64,000 nucleotides of DNA from JAJEFO01 sp965221845 (GTDB lineage: Bacteria; Pseudomonadota; Alphaproteobacteria; Rhodobacterales; Rhodobacteraceae): contig OZ244919.1 of the NCBI GenBank assembly GCA_965221845.1, positions 1 to 64,000 on the forward strand, read 5' to 3'. The position numbers and the translations under genes are program-made. The notes beneath the pieces are model-generated. The model ran no database searches. It was not told the DNA's origin and saw only the letters and a list, made by a program, of their open reading frames with translations. Of this stretch, positions 29,213-37,838 are shown piece after piece. Numbering within the stretch: position 1 is the stretch's first letter; each line of letters begins with the position of its first letter.

Positions 29213-29310
29213 GGGCGCGTCGGTACTCTGTTCCGCAGGCCCCGGCAAGGTCGGGGCTTCCGTTTCGCCCCTGCCGCAACTACCGTCCGCTCACCGTTCG
29301 GGAGGGCATC

Positions 29311-29949
29311 TTGCCGGAGAGCATTGGCCGCGTCATCAAGACCCCTGCATGCGTTGCCGAAGGGGCCGCGCACCTCTCGAGGCGCGAGCCGCGCTTTCGC
29401 AAGGCGCTTGCCGTGACCGGGCCGCTGCCGCTTCGGCGGCGCAAGGACGGATTTGCGCCGCTCCTGGACGCCATCGTCAGCCAGCAGGTTTCCGTGGCGG
29501 CGGCCGACGCGATATGGGGGCGCATGAAGTCGGCCGGGCTGACGGGCCGGCGCAGGATACTGGCGGCCAGCGACGGCGAGCTCCGGGCGTGCGGCCTGTC
29601 CCGGCAGAAGATCCGCTACGCCCGCGCGCTTGCGGCATCGGACATCCGGTTCGGCCTGTTGCGGGAGCGGCCTACAGACGAGGTCATCGGAACATTGGTG
29701 AAGGTGCCCGGAATCGGGTCCTGGACCGCCGAGATCTACGCGATGCTCTCGCTCGGCCGCGCGGACGTCTTCGCCCCCGGCGACCTCGCGCTCCAGGAAG
29801 CGGTGCGCATTCTCTTCGAGCAGCCGCAGAGGCCCACGGAACGCGAGCTGCGGCGGATGGCGGAGGCATGGTCGCCCTGGCGCGGCGTCGCCGCGCGCCT
29901 GCTCTGGGCCTACTACCGGACCGCGAAGCGCAGGGAAGGGATCAGATGA
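29311..29949 (+). CDS. DNA-3-methyladenine glycosylase II-like (HhH-GPD)
   Basis: A 212-residue base-excision repair enzyme of the AlkA class, which removes alkylated purines from DNA. It has DAIVSQQVSVAAA (residues 53-65), the helix-hairpin-helix VPGIGSWTAEIYAML (132-146) and catalytic Asp158 in DVFAPGDLALQ. The start is a TTG at 29311 with GGGAGG about 6 nt upstream; no ATG is better placed. The stop overlaps the esterase start by 4 nt (ATGA), so the two are translationally coupled. No Ada box or adaptive-response gene is nearby. Confidence 0.88.
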   Translation: MPESIGRVIKTPACVAEGAAHLSRREPRFRKALAVTGPLPLRRRKDGFAPLLDAIVSQQVSVAAADAIWGRMKSAGLTGRRRILAASDGELRACGLSRQKIRYARALAASDIRFGLLRERPTDEVIGTLVKVPGIGSWTAEIYAMLSLGRADVFAPGDLALQEAVRILFEQPQRPTERELRRMAEAWSPWRGVAARLLWAYYRTAKRREGIR

Positions 29950-30605
29950 GCGAACTGAAGCACGGTCGCCGGGGCAGCGTCTCCGGCAAGGACAGCTCCC
30001 TTGTGCTGTTCCTTCACGGATACGGCGCGGACGGCGCGGACCTGCTCGGGATCGGCGAGCACGTTGCGCCGGCGCTCCCCGACACCGTCTTCGCCGCAGT
30101 CGATGCGCCGGCCCGTTCGGCGGCCAGCCCGGCCGGCTTCCAGTGGTTTCCCCTGCCGTGGCTCGACGGGTCGACCGAAGCCGCAATGGCCGAAGGACTG
30201 GTGCGGTCGGCGAAGCTGCTTGACGCGTTCATCGACGGGATCCTGGCGGACGAAGGCCTCGACCCCGACCGCCTGGCGCTGTTCGGGTTCAGCCAGGGCA
30301 CGATGATGGGCCTGCACGTCGGCCCCCGGCGAAGCGATTGCCTGGCGGGGATCGTGGGGTTCTCCGGCAGGCTGATGTTCCCGGGCTGCCTCGCCGACGA
30401 GGCCAGGTCCCGCCCGCCCGCGTTGCTGGCTCACGGCGATGCTGACGACGTGGTCCCGTTTGCCGAGCTTGGCGCGGCGACGGACGCGCTGCGGTCTGCG
30501 GGCTTCGATGTCTCGAGCCACGTGATGGAGGGAACGGGGCACGGCATTTCTCCCGAGGGGCTCTCCGTGGCGCTGGCATTCATCCGGCAGAGGTTCGGCG
30601 CCTGA
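29946..30605 (+). CDS. Alpha/beta-hydrolase, carboxylesterase/phospholipase family
   Basis: A 219-residue cytosolic hydrolase of the dienelactone-hydrolase/acyl-protein-thioesterase type. LFLHGYGADGADLL (residues 21-34) forms the oxyanion loop, Ser116 sits in GFSQGT, the acid is Asp167 or Asp168 in HGDADDVVP, and His199 is in GTGHGI. The short length without a lid fits broad short-chain carboxylesterases. Coupled by a 4-nt overlap to the alkA-like gene, an arrangement seen in several alphaproteobacteria, but no functional link is evident. Confidence 0.88.
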   Translation: MSELKHGRRGSVSGKDSSLVLFLHGYGADGADLLGIGEHVAPALPDTVFAAVDAPARSAASPAGFQWFPLPWLDGSTEAAMAEGLVRSAKLLDAFIDGILADEGLDPDRLALFGFSQGTMMGLHVGPRRSDCLAGIVGFSGRLMFPGCLADEARSRPPALLAHGDADDVVPFAELGAATDALRSAGFDVSSHVMEGTGHGISPEGLSVALAFIRQRFGA

Positions 30606-30782
30606 CGGCCCGTGCCCGCTGCGCGCCCGTGGAGGGCCTGCCGCGCCTCCGCCACATGCCCGTGCGGCATCACGCGGCGCTCACCGGGCTTGCCAAGCGC
30701 ACGCCGCGATATATGGTCGCCCGGAGGCCACGCCGCCCCGCAATGGTGACGCGCGTGGCGCAGGAAGGCGGCTGCAAGGACC

Positions 30783-31367
30783 ATGAGCGGGAGCTTCAGG
30801 GCGAGTTTCGTGCGCGAGCCGAGGGGCCTGCGGCATCATCCTGCGCTGGTGCTGAATGCGGACTGCAGGCCGCTGAGCTACTTTCCGCTGTCCCTCTGGC
30901 CCTGGCAGGAGGCGGTCAAGGCCGTCTGGCTGCGCCGGGTGGAGGTCGTCGCGCGGTACGAAAAGGCCGTCCGCAGCCCGTCCCGGGAAATCCGCATCCC
31001 GTCCGTCGTCGTCCTGAAGGACTACGTGCAGCCGCAGAAGCGGGTGGCCTTCACCCGCTTCAACCTGTTCCTTCGGGACGGTTTCCGGTGCCAGTACTGC
31101 GGCGCGCCGGGCGATCTGACCTTCGACCATGTCGTTCCGCGGTCGCGCGGCGGGACGACGACCTGGGAGAACGTGGTCGCGGCGTGCGCCGGATGCAACC
31201 TTCGCAAGGGGGCCAGCTCGCCCGCCCGGGCGGGCATGTCGCTGCGCCGGCCGCCGCAGCGGCCTGACGCGGCGACGCTCCGGAACCAGGGCAGGAAGTT
31301 CCCGCCGAACCACCTTCACGAGACCTGGTTCGACTTCCTCTACTGGGACGCCGAACTGGAGCCGTGA
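30783..31367 (+). CDS. HNH endonuclease family protein
   Basis: A 194-residue protein. The N-terminal part (ALVLNADCRPLSYFPLSLWPWQEAVKAVW) is the helical head of the common bacterial HNH family. The nuclease motif follows: CQYC (103-106), FDHVVPRSRGG (114-124, His116), WENVVAACAGCNLRKG with a second zinc CxxC (135-138). These are chromosomal single-copy genes in most alphaproteobacteria, probably acting on DNA in repair, rather than restriction enzymes, and no methylase is adjacent. AAGGA lies just before the ATG. Confidence 0.88.
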   Translation: MSGSFRASFVREPRGLRHHPALVLNADCRPLSYFPLSLWPWQEAVKAVWLRRVEVVARYEKAVRSPSREIRIPSVVVLKDYVQPQKRVAFTRFNLFLRDGFRCQYCGAPGDLTFDHVVPRSRGGTTTWENVVAACAGCNLRKGASSPARAGMSLRRPPQRPDAATLRNQGRKFPPNHLHETWFDFLYWDAELEP

Positions 31368-31456
31368 TCGCCGGCCTGAGGGCGCGTCTCGCGCGCTTCG
31401 CCCGCTCATCGCATGCTCGATGCCGGGATTGCCGGGCACTTCCCCGGTTTCCGGCG

Positions 31457-32425
31457 CTATTTGCGGCGCAGGCCGTCCAGGTGAGCCGCCAGGCCGGACA
31501 GGGCCGCGAAGTCGTCCCTGACGACATGGACGGGGAACCGTTCCATGAACGCCGAGAGCCGGCCCCTGTTTCGGAAGCTTTCCACGAAGCCCGAGTCCCG
31601 CAGACGGGGTGCGACTGCGCGGGCCACGCCTCCGGCTAGGTACACGCCGCCGAATGGCAGGTGTACGAGCGCCAGGTCCGCGCATACGTGCCCCATGATG
31701 CGGGCAAATGTCCTGAGGGTTCTGCCGGCAAGCTCGTCGCCGCTCTCGATGGCCTCGATGACGTCCGGGGCCGGGCGCGTCCCGCCCCCGCCAAGCCGGG
31801 ACGCGTGCCAGGCATGGATGTTCCCGATGCCCCTGCCTGAAAGGGCGTCCTCCACGGAGGCAGGCCCGGCAGGCGCGGCAACGAACTCCGCAAGCTCCAG
31901 GTCTTCGGAACTGCAGGCCGGCAGGAGGGCGTGGCCGCTCTCGGAAGGCGTCACGATGATGGTCGGGCCGTTCGGTATGGCAAGCGCGGAATTGAAGCCG
32001 GTTCCGATCCCGATCACGAGCCTGCGGGACGCGGTCTCCGCGGACTCGACAGTGACGACGGGCGCGAGATGCCGGCGCGGAATCGCCTGAAGGGCGTGAG
32101 CCTGCGCCTGCAGGTCGTTGAGCACGGACACGGTCTGCGCGCCCGTGGCATGCGAGAGGGTGTCGCGACCGACCGTCCAGTCAAGATTGGTCAGCGTGCC
32201 GCGTCCGTCATGCACGGGTCCGGCGATCGCTGCGGCAGCGGCGTCGCACGCCAGGCCGACATCCGCGTCGAATCGCGCGAGAAGGGACTCGAGGCTCTCG
32301 AACTCGGCGTTCAGGAACTTCCGGACGGAGCCGGCAACGAGCGCGCGCCCCTCTGCAAGAGCCACGCGCGTGTTCGTTCCGCCGACATCGGCGACGAGCG
32401 AGACCCCTTGCTTGCGGTTCGGCAT
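31457..32425 (-). CDS. glk: Glucokinase
   Basis: A 322-residue ATP-dependent kinase that converts glucose to glucose-6-phosphate in the cytoplasm. Family motifs are the phosphate loop VADVGGTNTR near the start, TNLDWTVG, LNDLQAQAHAL (catalytic-Asp region), IGIGTGFNSALA, PSESGHALLP, GRGIGNIHAW and FGGVYLAGGVARAV. ATG 32425 (MPNRKQG) is chosen; the frame continues upstream without family sequence. Its place beside the alpha-glucoside operon fits the job of phosphorylating the glucose released by AglA, though it is a separate minus-strand unit downstream of the repressor gene. Confidence 0.94.
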   Translation of the reverse strand: MPNRKQGVSLVADVGGTNTRVALAEGRALVAGSVRKFLNAEFESLESLLARFDADVGLACDAAAAAIAGPVHDGRGTLTNLDWTVGRDTLSHATGAQTVSVLNDLQAQAHALQAIPRRHLAPVVTVESAETASRRLVIGIGTGFNSALAIPNGPTIIVTPSESGHALLPACSSEDLELAEFVAAPAGPASVEDALSGRGIGNIHAWHASRLGGGGTRPAPDVIEAIESGDELAGRTLRTFARIMGHVCADLALVHLPFGGVYLAGGVARAVAPRLRDSGFVESFRNRGRLSAFMERFPVHVVRDDFAALSGLAAHLDGLRRK

Positions 32426-32638
32426 GGCGTGGCTGTCCTGAATCCCCCGGGAGCCCAAGGGCTCGGCCTGGAATGCGCGCGGTCTCACCCAGATGCGGCG
32501 GGCTCTGCGCCGCGCATCGGCCAGGACGGGATGCCGTCATGGCCTGGAGCCGAGACCGCCCGCGCGAAGCGTTAGCGCAATGCCGGGCGACATGGAAGCG
32601 CGCTGACGGACGGGCAGTGTCCCGGCTTGAATGTTCCC

Positions 32639-32687
32639 TTCCCTTTCGCGCCGCCGGCCGTCGCGAGACCTGCGGCGCGAAAGGGAA
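32639..32687. terminator. 16-bp perfect inverted repeat between glk and the repressor gene
   Basis: TTCCCTTTCGCGCCGC (32639-32654) and its exact reverse complement (32672-32687) enclose 17 bp. It lies in the 406-bp space between the repressor's stop and the start of glk, both on the minus strand. It could end repressor transcription, but no T-run follows on either strand, so it may act as an mRNA-stabilising hairpin or protein site. I saw no other gene or signal in this space. Confidence 0.5.
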
Positions 32688-32831
32688 GATGCGCGCGATG
32701 GAATTCCGGAAGCAGGCGGCATGACGGGCGTGCTGCCGACGCTGGCCCGCCGGACCGAGGGGCAGGCCGCCCGATCCGCAGGCAAGGAGCGCCGGAGAAA
32801 CTCAATCGATCAATTGCATGAGAGCAGAAAT

Positions 32832-33920
32832 TCAAGCCGTTTCGGCAGTTGCGTGCAGGGTGTCCGCTCCGTTCCGGTCAAGCAGGCGGCGCATCGCCGG
32901 TGCCGGGCTGGTCGACTTTCCCACGACGAGATCGGCCTCGAGGAGGACGTGCCGATGCCCGTCCAGGGCGCCGCGTATCGTGTCGAGGAGGATGTCGGCG
33001 CAGAGGCGCCCCGCTTCCCGGACCGAGGATCTCGTGGCGGTGAAGATCGGAACGTCTCCATCGTTCCGGAAGTAGGACAGGTCGTCGTCGTGGATCACGA
33101 CTGAAATCCCGTCCCCCAGCCCGATGCCGAGGTCGTGAAGCGCCCTTCGCGCGCCCATCGCGGGAATGATCGAGGACATCAGGATCGCGGTCGGCGGATT
33201 GCGCGCGCCGAGCATCCGCATGGTCGCGGCGAATCCGTAGTTCTCGGTCATCTCGCCGCCGAAGACCAGATCCGGGTCGCCGGCGATGCCGCGTGCCTCA
33301 AGCGCGTCCATGTAGCCTGCCAGCCTGCGGGTCGCGAAGTCCATTCCGTCGAGGCCGTTGACCAGGCCGATCCGCCGGTGCCCGAGGTCAAGCAGGAACT
33401 CCGTGGCGCGCCGGAAGGCGCGCCGGTTGTTGACGTCGACCCAGCTGTAGTCGCGGTGCGCCATGCTCGACCGCCCGTGCACGACGAAGGGCAGGCCGAG
33501 GTCGCGGAGCAGGCGGATGCGGGTGTCGTCGACCCGGGGGCCATGGATCACGACGCCGTCCACGACGCCGCGCGTGGCGAGATCGCGGTAGGCGTCCGCC
33601 TCGTCCTCGTCCCGCACGACGGAGAGCGACAGGTCGTAGCCCGACCGCGAGTACCGCTCGTCCGCGCCGGCGATGAAGTCCGAGAAGATCGGGTTCACCG
33701 TCTCGTGCTCCTTGGAGAGGGGAAGGATGTGGCCGATCGTCATGGCACGGCCGGTCGCCAGGCGGGCGGCGCGGGAATTCGGGGTGTAGCCGAGCCTTGC
33801 CGCGGATTCCAGGACCTTGCGCCGCGTCCTCTCGCTCACCTCCGGATACCCGTTGAGCGCGCGGCTGACGGTCGTGGGGGAAAGCCCGACGCGGCGCGAG
33901 AACTCCTTGAGCTTCATCAT
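32832..33920 (-). CDS. aglR: LacI-family repressor of the alpha-glucoside operon
   Basis: A 362-residue regulator. Residues 3-25 hold the helix-turn-helix KLKEFSRRVGLSPTTVSRAL and the hinge helix follows at GYTPNSRAARLA; the rest is a periplasmic-binding-type sugar domain (DGVVIHGPRVDD, RRIGLVNGLDG, TAILMSS). The start is one of two adjacent ATGs at 33920/33917; the frame runs on upstream across the operator region, which is not coding. It is divergent from aglE. An AAAGCGCTTT palindrome sits just before its own start and another before aglE, so it probably represses both, with an alpha-glucoside as inducer. The name is by position and family. Confidence 0.88.
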   Translation of the reverse strand: MMKLKEFSRRVGLSPTTVSRALNGYPEVSERTRRKVLESAARLGYTPNSRAARLATGRAMTIGHILPLSKEHETVNPIFSDFIAGADERYSRSGYDLSLSVVRDEDEADAYRDLATRGVVDGVVIHGPRVDDTRIRLLRDLGLPFVVHGRSSMAHRDYSWVDVNNRRAFRRATEFLLDLGHRRIGLVNGLDGMDFATRRLAGYMDALEARGIAGDPDLVFGGEMTENYGFAATMRMLGARNPPTAILMSSIIPAMGARRALHDLGIGLGDGISVVIHDDDLSYFRNDGDVPIFTATRSSVREAGRLCADILLDTIRGALDGHRHVLLEADLVVGKSTSPAPAMRRLLDRNGADTLHATAETA

Positions 33921-33925
33921 CGTCC

Positions 33926-33935
33926 AAAGCGCTTT
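33926..33935. promoter_or_regulatory. LacI-type operator near aglR
   Basis: AAAGCGCTTT, a perfect 10-bp palindrome of the form bound by LacI-family repressors. It lies 6 bp upstream of the aglR start codon and downstream of the aglR -10, which suggests autorepression. Confidence 0.75.
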
Positions 33936-33949
33936 CAAAGTGCCCGGAC

Positions 33950-33977
33950 AGAATACGGGACGTCCCAATCCTGTCAA
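33950..33977 (-). promoter_or_regulatory. Probable aglR promoter
   Basis: On the minus strand TTGACA (33972-33977) and TATTCT (33950-33955) are 16 bp apart, upstream of the aglR operator and start. Confidence 0.5.
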
Positions 33978-34001
33978 AGGGAAGTTCAGGCAAGATTCAC
34001 G

Positions 34002-34030
34002 TTGACACGGGAAGGGATCCCGACGATGCT
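34002..34030 (+). promoter_or_regulatory. Probable aglE promoter
   Basis: TTGACA at 34002-34007, 17-bp spacer, then a weak -10 GATGCT (34025-34030). The operator at 34039-34050 would cover the transcription start. Confidence 0.45.
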
Positions 34031-34038
34031 TCGCCATC

Positions 34039-34050
34039 CAAAGCGCTTTG
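34039..34050. promoter_or_regulatory. LacI-type operator before aglE
   Basis: CAAAGCGCTTTG, a perfect 12-bp palindrome sharing its core with the aglR-proximal site. Core centres are about 114 bp apart, which would also allow looping between the two. Confidence 0.78.
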
Positions 34051-34109
34051 AGGAAATCAGCGCGGCAACCAGCGGACGGACCTTCGGGTCCGGACATCAG
34101 GAGGGCTTC

Positions 34110-35378
34110 ATGAACAGATCACTACTTGCCGGCGCGGCAGCGACGGCGCTTGCAGCGAGCGGGGCGGCCGCGGAGCCCCTGACCGTGTTCGGCCCGTGGC
34201 TTGGCCCGGACCAGGAGAGCGTCGAGGCGGTCCTGGCGGATTTCGCGGCGAAGACCGGCCACGAGGTGAGCTATGTCGGCTCCGACAGCTTCGAGCAGCA
34301 GATCCTCGTCGACGTCGAGGCCGGCTCGGCGCCCAACGTCGCCGTCTTCCCGCAGCCGGGGCTCGCCGCCGACATGGCGGGCCGCGGGTTCCTGACGCCC
34401 CTCGGCAGCGGCGTCGGCGACTGGGTGCGGGAGAACTACGCCGCGGGGCAGTCCTGGGTCGACCTCGGCACCTATGCCGACGAGAGCGGCGTCGACCGTC
34501 TCTTCGGCTTCTTCTACAAGGTCGACGTGAAGTCCCTCGTCTGGTACGTCCCGGAGAACTTCGAGGACGCGGGCTACGAGGTGCCGGCGACGATGGAGGA
34601 GCTGAAGGCGCTCACCGACGCGATCGTCGCCGACGGCGGGACGCCATGGTGCATCGGGCTCGGCTCCGGCGGCGCGACCGGCTGGCCGGCGACGGACTGG
34701 GTCGAGGACATGATGCTGCGCACGCAGCCGCCGGACGTCTACGACCAGTGGGTCGCGAACGAGATCCCCTTCGTCGACGATGCCGTCGTCGGCGCGATCG
34801 AGGAGTTCGGCGCCTTCGCGCGCAACGACGACTACGTCGCGGGAGGCGCGGCCGCGGTCGCCTCGACCGACTTCCGCGACAGCCCCAAGGGACTGTTCGA
34901 GAGCCCGCCGCAGTGCTACATGCATCGTCAGGCCTCCTTCATCCCGGCCTTCTTCCCGGACGGCGCCGTGGTCGGCGTGGATGCCGACTTCTTCTACTTC
35001 CCTGCCTATGCAGGCAGGGATCTCGGCAAGCCGGTCCTGGGCGCCGGCACGGTCTGGGCCATCACCAGCGAAAGCCAGGCCGCGCATGACCTGATCGCGT
35101 ATCTGCAGGATCCTGCCGCGCACGAGATCTGGATGGCGCGCAAGGGCTTCCTCACGCCGCACAAGGGCGTGAACCCGGACGCGTTCGGCGACGCGACGCT
35201 CGGGAAGATGAACGACATCCTCCTGAACGCCACCACCTTCCGGTTCGACGGATCCGACCTCATGCCCGGCGGCGTCGGCGCCGGCTCGTTCTGGACGGGC
35301 ATGGTCGACTACGCGGGCGGCAAGGGCGCCGCCGAAGTCGCCCGGGAGATCCAGGACAGCTGGGACGCGCTGAAGTAG
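34110..35378 (+). CDS. aglE: Alpha-glucoside ABC transporter, substrate-binding protein
   Basis: A 422-residue periplasmic protein that captures alpha-glucosides (maltose, sucrose or trehalose type) and delivers them to AglF/AglG. A signal peptide ends at GAAA-EP near residue 21; the mature part is a family 1 sugar-binding fold (LTVFGPWLGPDQ, NVAVFPQPGLAADMA, GTPWCIGLGSGGATGWPATDW, FDGSDLMPGGVG). These blocks are characteristic of AglE rather than generic maltose-binding proteins. GGAGGGC precedes the ATG. It is the first gene of the operon, and a strong hairpin follows its stop, which would let it be made in excess of the permeases. Confidence 0.92.
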   Translation: MNRSLLAGAAATALAASGAAAEPLTVFGPWLGPDQESVEAVLADFAAKTGHEVSYVGSDSFEQQILVDVEAGSAPNVAVFPQPGLAADMAGRGFLTPLGSGVGDWVRENYAAGQSWVDLGTYADESGVDRLFGFFYKVDVKSLVWYVPENFEDAGYEVPATMEELKALTDAIVADGGTPWCIGLGSGGATGWPATDWVEDMMLRTQPPDVYDQWVANEIPFVDDAVVGAIEEFGAFARNDDYVAGGAAAVASTDFRDSPKGLFESPPQCYMHRQASFIPAFFPDGAVVGVDADFFYFPAYAGRDLGKPVLGAGTVWAITSESQAAHDLIAYLQDPAAHEIWMARKGFLTPHKGVNPDAFGDATLGKMNDILLNATTFRFDGSDLMPGGVGAGSFWTGMVDYAGGKGAAEVAREIQDSWDALK

Positions 35379-35391
35379 GCGCTCAGGGACG

Positions 35392-35414
35392 GGGCCCGGC
35401 GGACGGCCGGGCCC
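35392..35414 (+). terminator. Hairpin between aglE and aglF
   Basis: GGGCCCGGC (35392-35400) pairs perfectly with GCCGGGCCC (35406-35414) around a 5-nt loop, 14 bp after the aglE stop. Only a short T-stretch follows. Hairpins after the binding-protein gene commonly stabilise that part of the message or partly end transcription. Confidence 0.6.
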
Positions 35415-35450
35415 TGCCGTTTCCGTTCCGCCAGGCGAGGGACGCGCTCC

Positions 35451-36677
35451 ATGCCTCCTGCACTGCTCGGACTCGTGACGATCGTCGTCGGCGTCAGCGG
35501 CTGCGTCGGGTACTTCTACCTCTCGAACCTGTTTCTGGACAAGGTGCTCTTCCCCGGCAAGGGACCGAACGCGGGACGGAACATCAACCGCGCCAACCAG
35601 GCGCGGCCATGGCTTTTCCTGGCGCCGGCCGTGCTCGCGCTTGGCCTCTACCTCGGATATCCGGTGATCGAGACGCTGCGCCTTTCGGTCACGGACCGAA
35701 GCCAGGACGGGGCCTTCGTGGGCCTCGCCAACTACCGGCAGATGCTCACGGAGCCGAAGTTCTGGGAGGCCATGCGGAACAACCTGCTCTGGCTGATCGT
35801 CGTGCCTGCCGCCTCGACGGCGTTCGGCCTGCTGGCCGCGCAGCTCACCGACCGGATCGCCTGGGGCGGCCTGGCCAAGTCGCTCGTCTTCATGCCGATG
35901 GCCATCTCGTTCGTCGGCGCCTCCGTCATCTTCAAGCTGATCTATGACGCGCGCCCCGAGGACAAGGCCCAGATCGGCCTCCTGAACGCGATATGGGTCC
36001 GGTTCGAGGGAGGCGCCATGTCGGTGCTCCTGCTTCAGGCGCTGCCGATCATGATCGTGGCCGCCTTCGCGGCCCTGGCCGGCTATGCCGGCTACATCGT
36101 CTTGCGCCCGGCGCTCTCCGGCGGAAGCGGCAGCCTCGCGCTGGCCGCGCGCATCGCCGCCGCCGCCCTCGCGGCGTACGTGATATGGCTCTCGCTCGGG
36201 ACGGTCCTGGGCATCGCGACGGCGGAGCTTCCCTTCGGAAAGCCGCAGGCGTGGCTCACGCTTCCCTTCTACAACAACTTCTTCCTGATGGTCGTGCTGA
36301 TCTGGATCCAGACGGGATTCGCCATGGTGATCCTGTCGGCCGCCCTGCGCGGCATCCCCGAGGAGACCCTGGAGGCGGCGATCATCGACGGGGCGAACCC
36401 GCTGCAGGTGTTCTTCAGGATCAAGGTGCCGCAGATCATGCCCACGATCACGGTCGTCTGGACGACCATAACGCTCGTCGTCCTCAAGGTGTTCGACATC
36501 GTCTTCGCGATGACGAACGGGCAGTGGCAGACGCAGGTGCTGGCGAACTACATGTTCGACAAGCTGTTCCGGGCCAACGACTGGGGCGTGGGATCGGCCT
36601 CGGCGATCGTCATCATGCTCCTGGTCTCGCCGATCCTCGTCTGGAACGTCTGGAACGCCCGGAGGGAGATGCGCTGA
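35451..36677 (+). CDS. aglF: Alpha-glucoside ABC transporter, permease
   Basis: A 408-residue inner-membrane protein, one of two permeases forming the alpha-glucoside channel. An extra N-terminal helix (LLGLVTIVVGVSGCVGYFYLS) precedes the usual TM1 (WLFLAPAVLALGLYLGYPVI). A further hydrophobic segment near residues 200-245 follows the second helix block. The ABC-contact EAA loop reads EETLEAAIIDGANPLQVFFRIKVP near 305-328. The N-terminal helix and internal segment make it longer than the roughly 330 residues I would expect. It overlaps aglG by 1 nt (TGATG). Confidence 0.9.
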   Translation: MPPALLGLVTIVVGVSGCVGYFYLSNLFLDKVLFPGKGPNAGRNINRANQARPWLFLAPAVLALGLYLGYPVIETLRLSVTDRSQDGAFVGLANYRQMLTEPKFWEAMRNNLLWLIVVPAASTAFGLLAAQLTDRIAWGGLAKSLVFMPMAISFVGASVIFKLIYDARPEDKAQIGLLNAIWVRFEGGAMSVLLLQALPIMIVAAFAALAGYAGYIVLRPALSGGSGSLALAARIAAAALAAYVIWLSLGTVLGIATAELPFGKPQAWLTLPFYNNFFLMVVLIWIQTGFAMVILSAALRGIPEETLEAAIIDGANPLQVFFRIKVPQIMPTITVVWTTITLVVLKVFDIVFAMTNGQWQTQVLANYMFDKLFRANDWGVGSASAIVIMLLVSPILVWNVWNARREMR

Positions 36678-37828
36678 TGCAGTCCGTCGCCGGCAGCAGG
36701 TCGTCGCTCACCTGGGCCGTTCACGTGTCGGCCGCCCTGATGGTCGTGCTCTGGCTGGTTCCGACCGCCGGCCTCCTGGTGTCGTCCTTCCGCACGGCGG
36801 ACCAGATATCGGCATCCGGCTGGTGGGCCTCCCTCTTCCCCGCCGAGCAGAACGTGGTCGTCCGGGCAGCGAACCCCGACGAGAGCCGGGTGGCGGCGGA
36901 CGGCGGCGCGTTCGTCGTCTCGGGAAACCTCTTCGACGGAGAGGAGAGGACGATCAGCGTCTGGGGCACGTCCTCGCGCGCCATCGACGCCTACGCCGCC
37001 GGCGACACCGCAGACCTGGGCGACGGCGAAACGATCAGGGTCGAGGCCGACGGCAGCTACGAATGGCGCGGCGACGGCGAGCAGATCGCGGGGCGCGGGC
37101 AGCGGGTCTTCGCGACCGTCACCGCCCCGCCGGAGTTCACGGCGGCAAACTATGGCAGGATGCTCCTCGACGGGACCAACGTCGACGGCATGGCCGGGGC
37201 CTTCTTCAACACGCTGACCGTCACCATCCCCGCCACGGTCATACCCATAGTGGTCGCGGCCTTCGCGGCATACGCGCTTGCATGGATGGACTTCCCCGGA
37301 CGCGCCCTGCTCGTCGCATGCGTTGTGGGGCTGCTCGTCGTGCCGCTTCAGCTCGCGCTGATCCCGCTGCTCAAGCTGCATCTGGGAATCGGGATCGGAA
37401 AGGGCTATCTCGGCGTCTGGCTTGCCCACACCGCCTTCGGCCTTCCGCTCGCGATCTATCTCCTGCGCAACTACATGGTCGGCCTGCCGCGCGACATCAT
37501 CGAGAGCGCCAGGGTGGACAGCGCAACGGACTTCCAGATCTTCGTCAAGATCATCGTTCCGCTCTCGTTCCCCGCCCTGGCGTCCTTCGCGATCTTCCAG
37601 TTCCTCTGGACCTGGAACGACCTGCTGGTCGCGAAGGTGTTCCTGATCGACGCAACCGGCCAGACCACGGTGATGACCAACCAGATCACCGAGCTTCTCG
37701 GCACGCGCGGCGGCAACTGGGAGATCCTCGCCACCGCCGCGTTCATCTCGATCGCCGTGCCGCTTGCCGTGTTCTTCGCGATGCAGCGCTATCTGGTGCG
37801 CGGCATCCTGGCCGGATCGGTGAAATAG
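36677..37828 (+). CDS. aglG: Alpha-glucoside ABC transporter, permease
   Basis: A 383-residue inner-membrane partner of AglF. TM1 (residues 12-33) is followed by a periplasmic stretch of about 120 residues rich in Gly/Asp (GAFVVSGNLFDGEE, GDTADLGDGE), which is a normal AglG feature, then the five-helix core with the EAA loop PRDIIESARVDSATDFQIFVKIIVP near 280-304. Its start overlaps the aglF stop by one base, so translation is coupled. aglA follows 10 bp later. Confidence 0.9.
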   Translation: MQSVAGSRSSLTWAVHVSAALMVVLWLVPTAGLLVSSFRTADQISASGWWASLFPAEQNVVVRAANPDESRVAADGGAFVVSGNLFDGEERTISVWGTSSRAIDAYAAGDTADLGDGETIRVEADGSYEWRGDGEQIAGRGQRVFATVTAPPEFTAANYGRMLLDGTNVDGMAGAFFNTLTVTIPATVIPIVVAAFAAYALAWMDFPGRALLVACVVGLLVVPLQLALIPLLKLHLGIGIGKGYLGVWLAHTAFGLPLAIYLLRNYMVGLPRDIIESARVDSATDFQIFVKIIVPLSFPALASFAIFQFLWTWNDLLVAKVFLIDATGQTTVMTNQITELLGTRGGNWEILATAAFISIAVPLAVFFAMQRYLVRGILAGSVK

Positions 37829-37838
37829 GACGTTGCCC

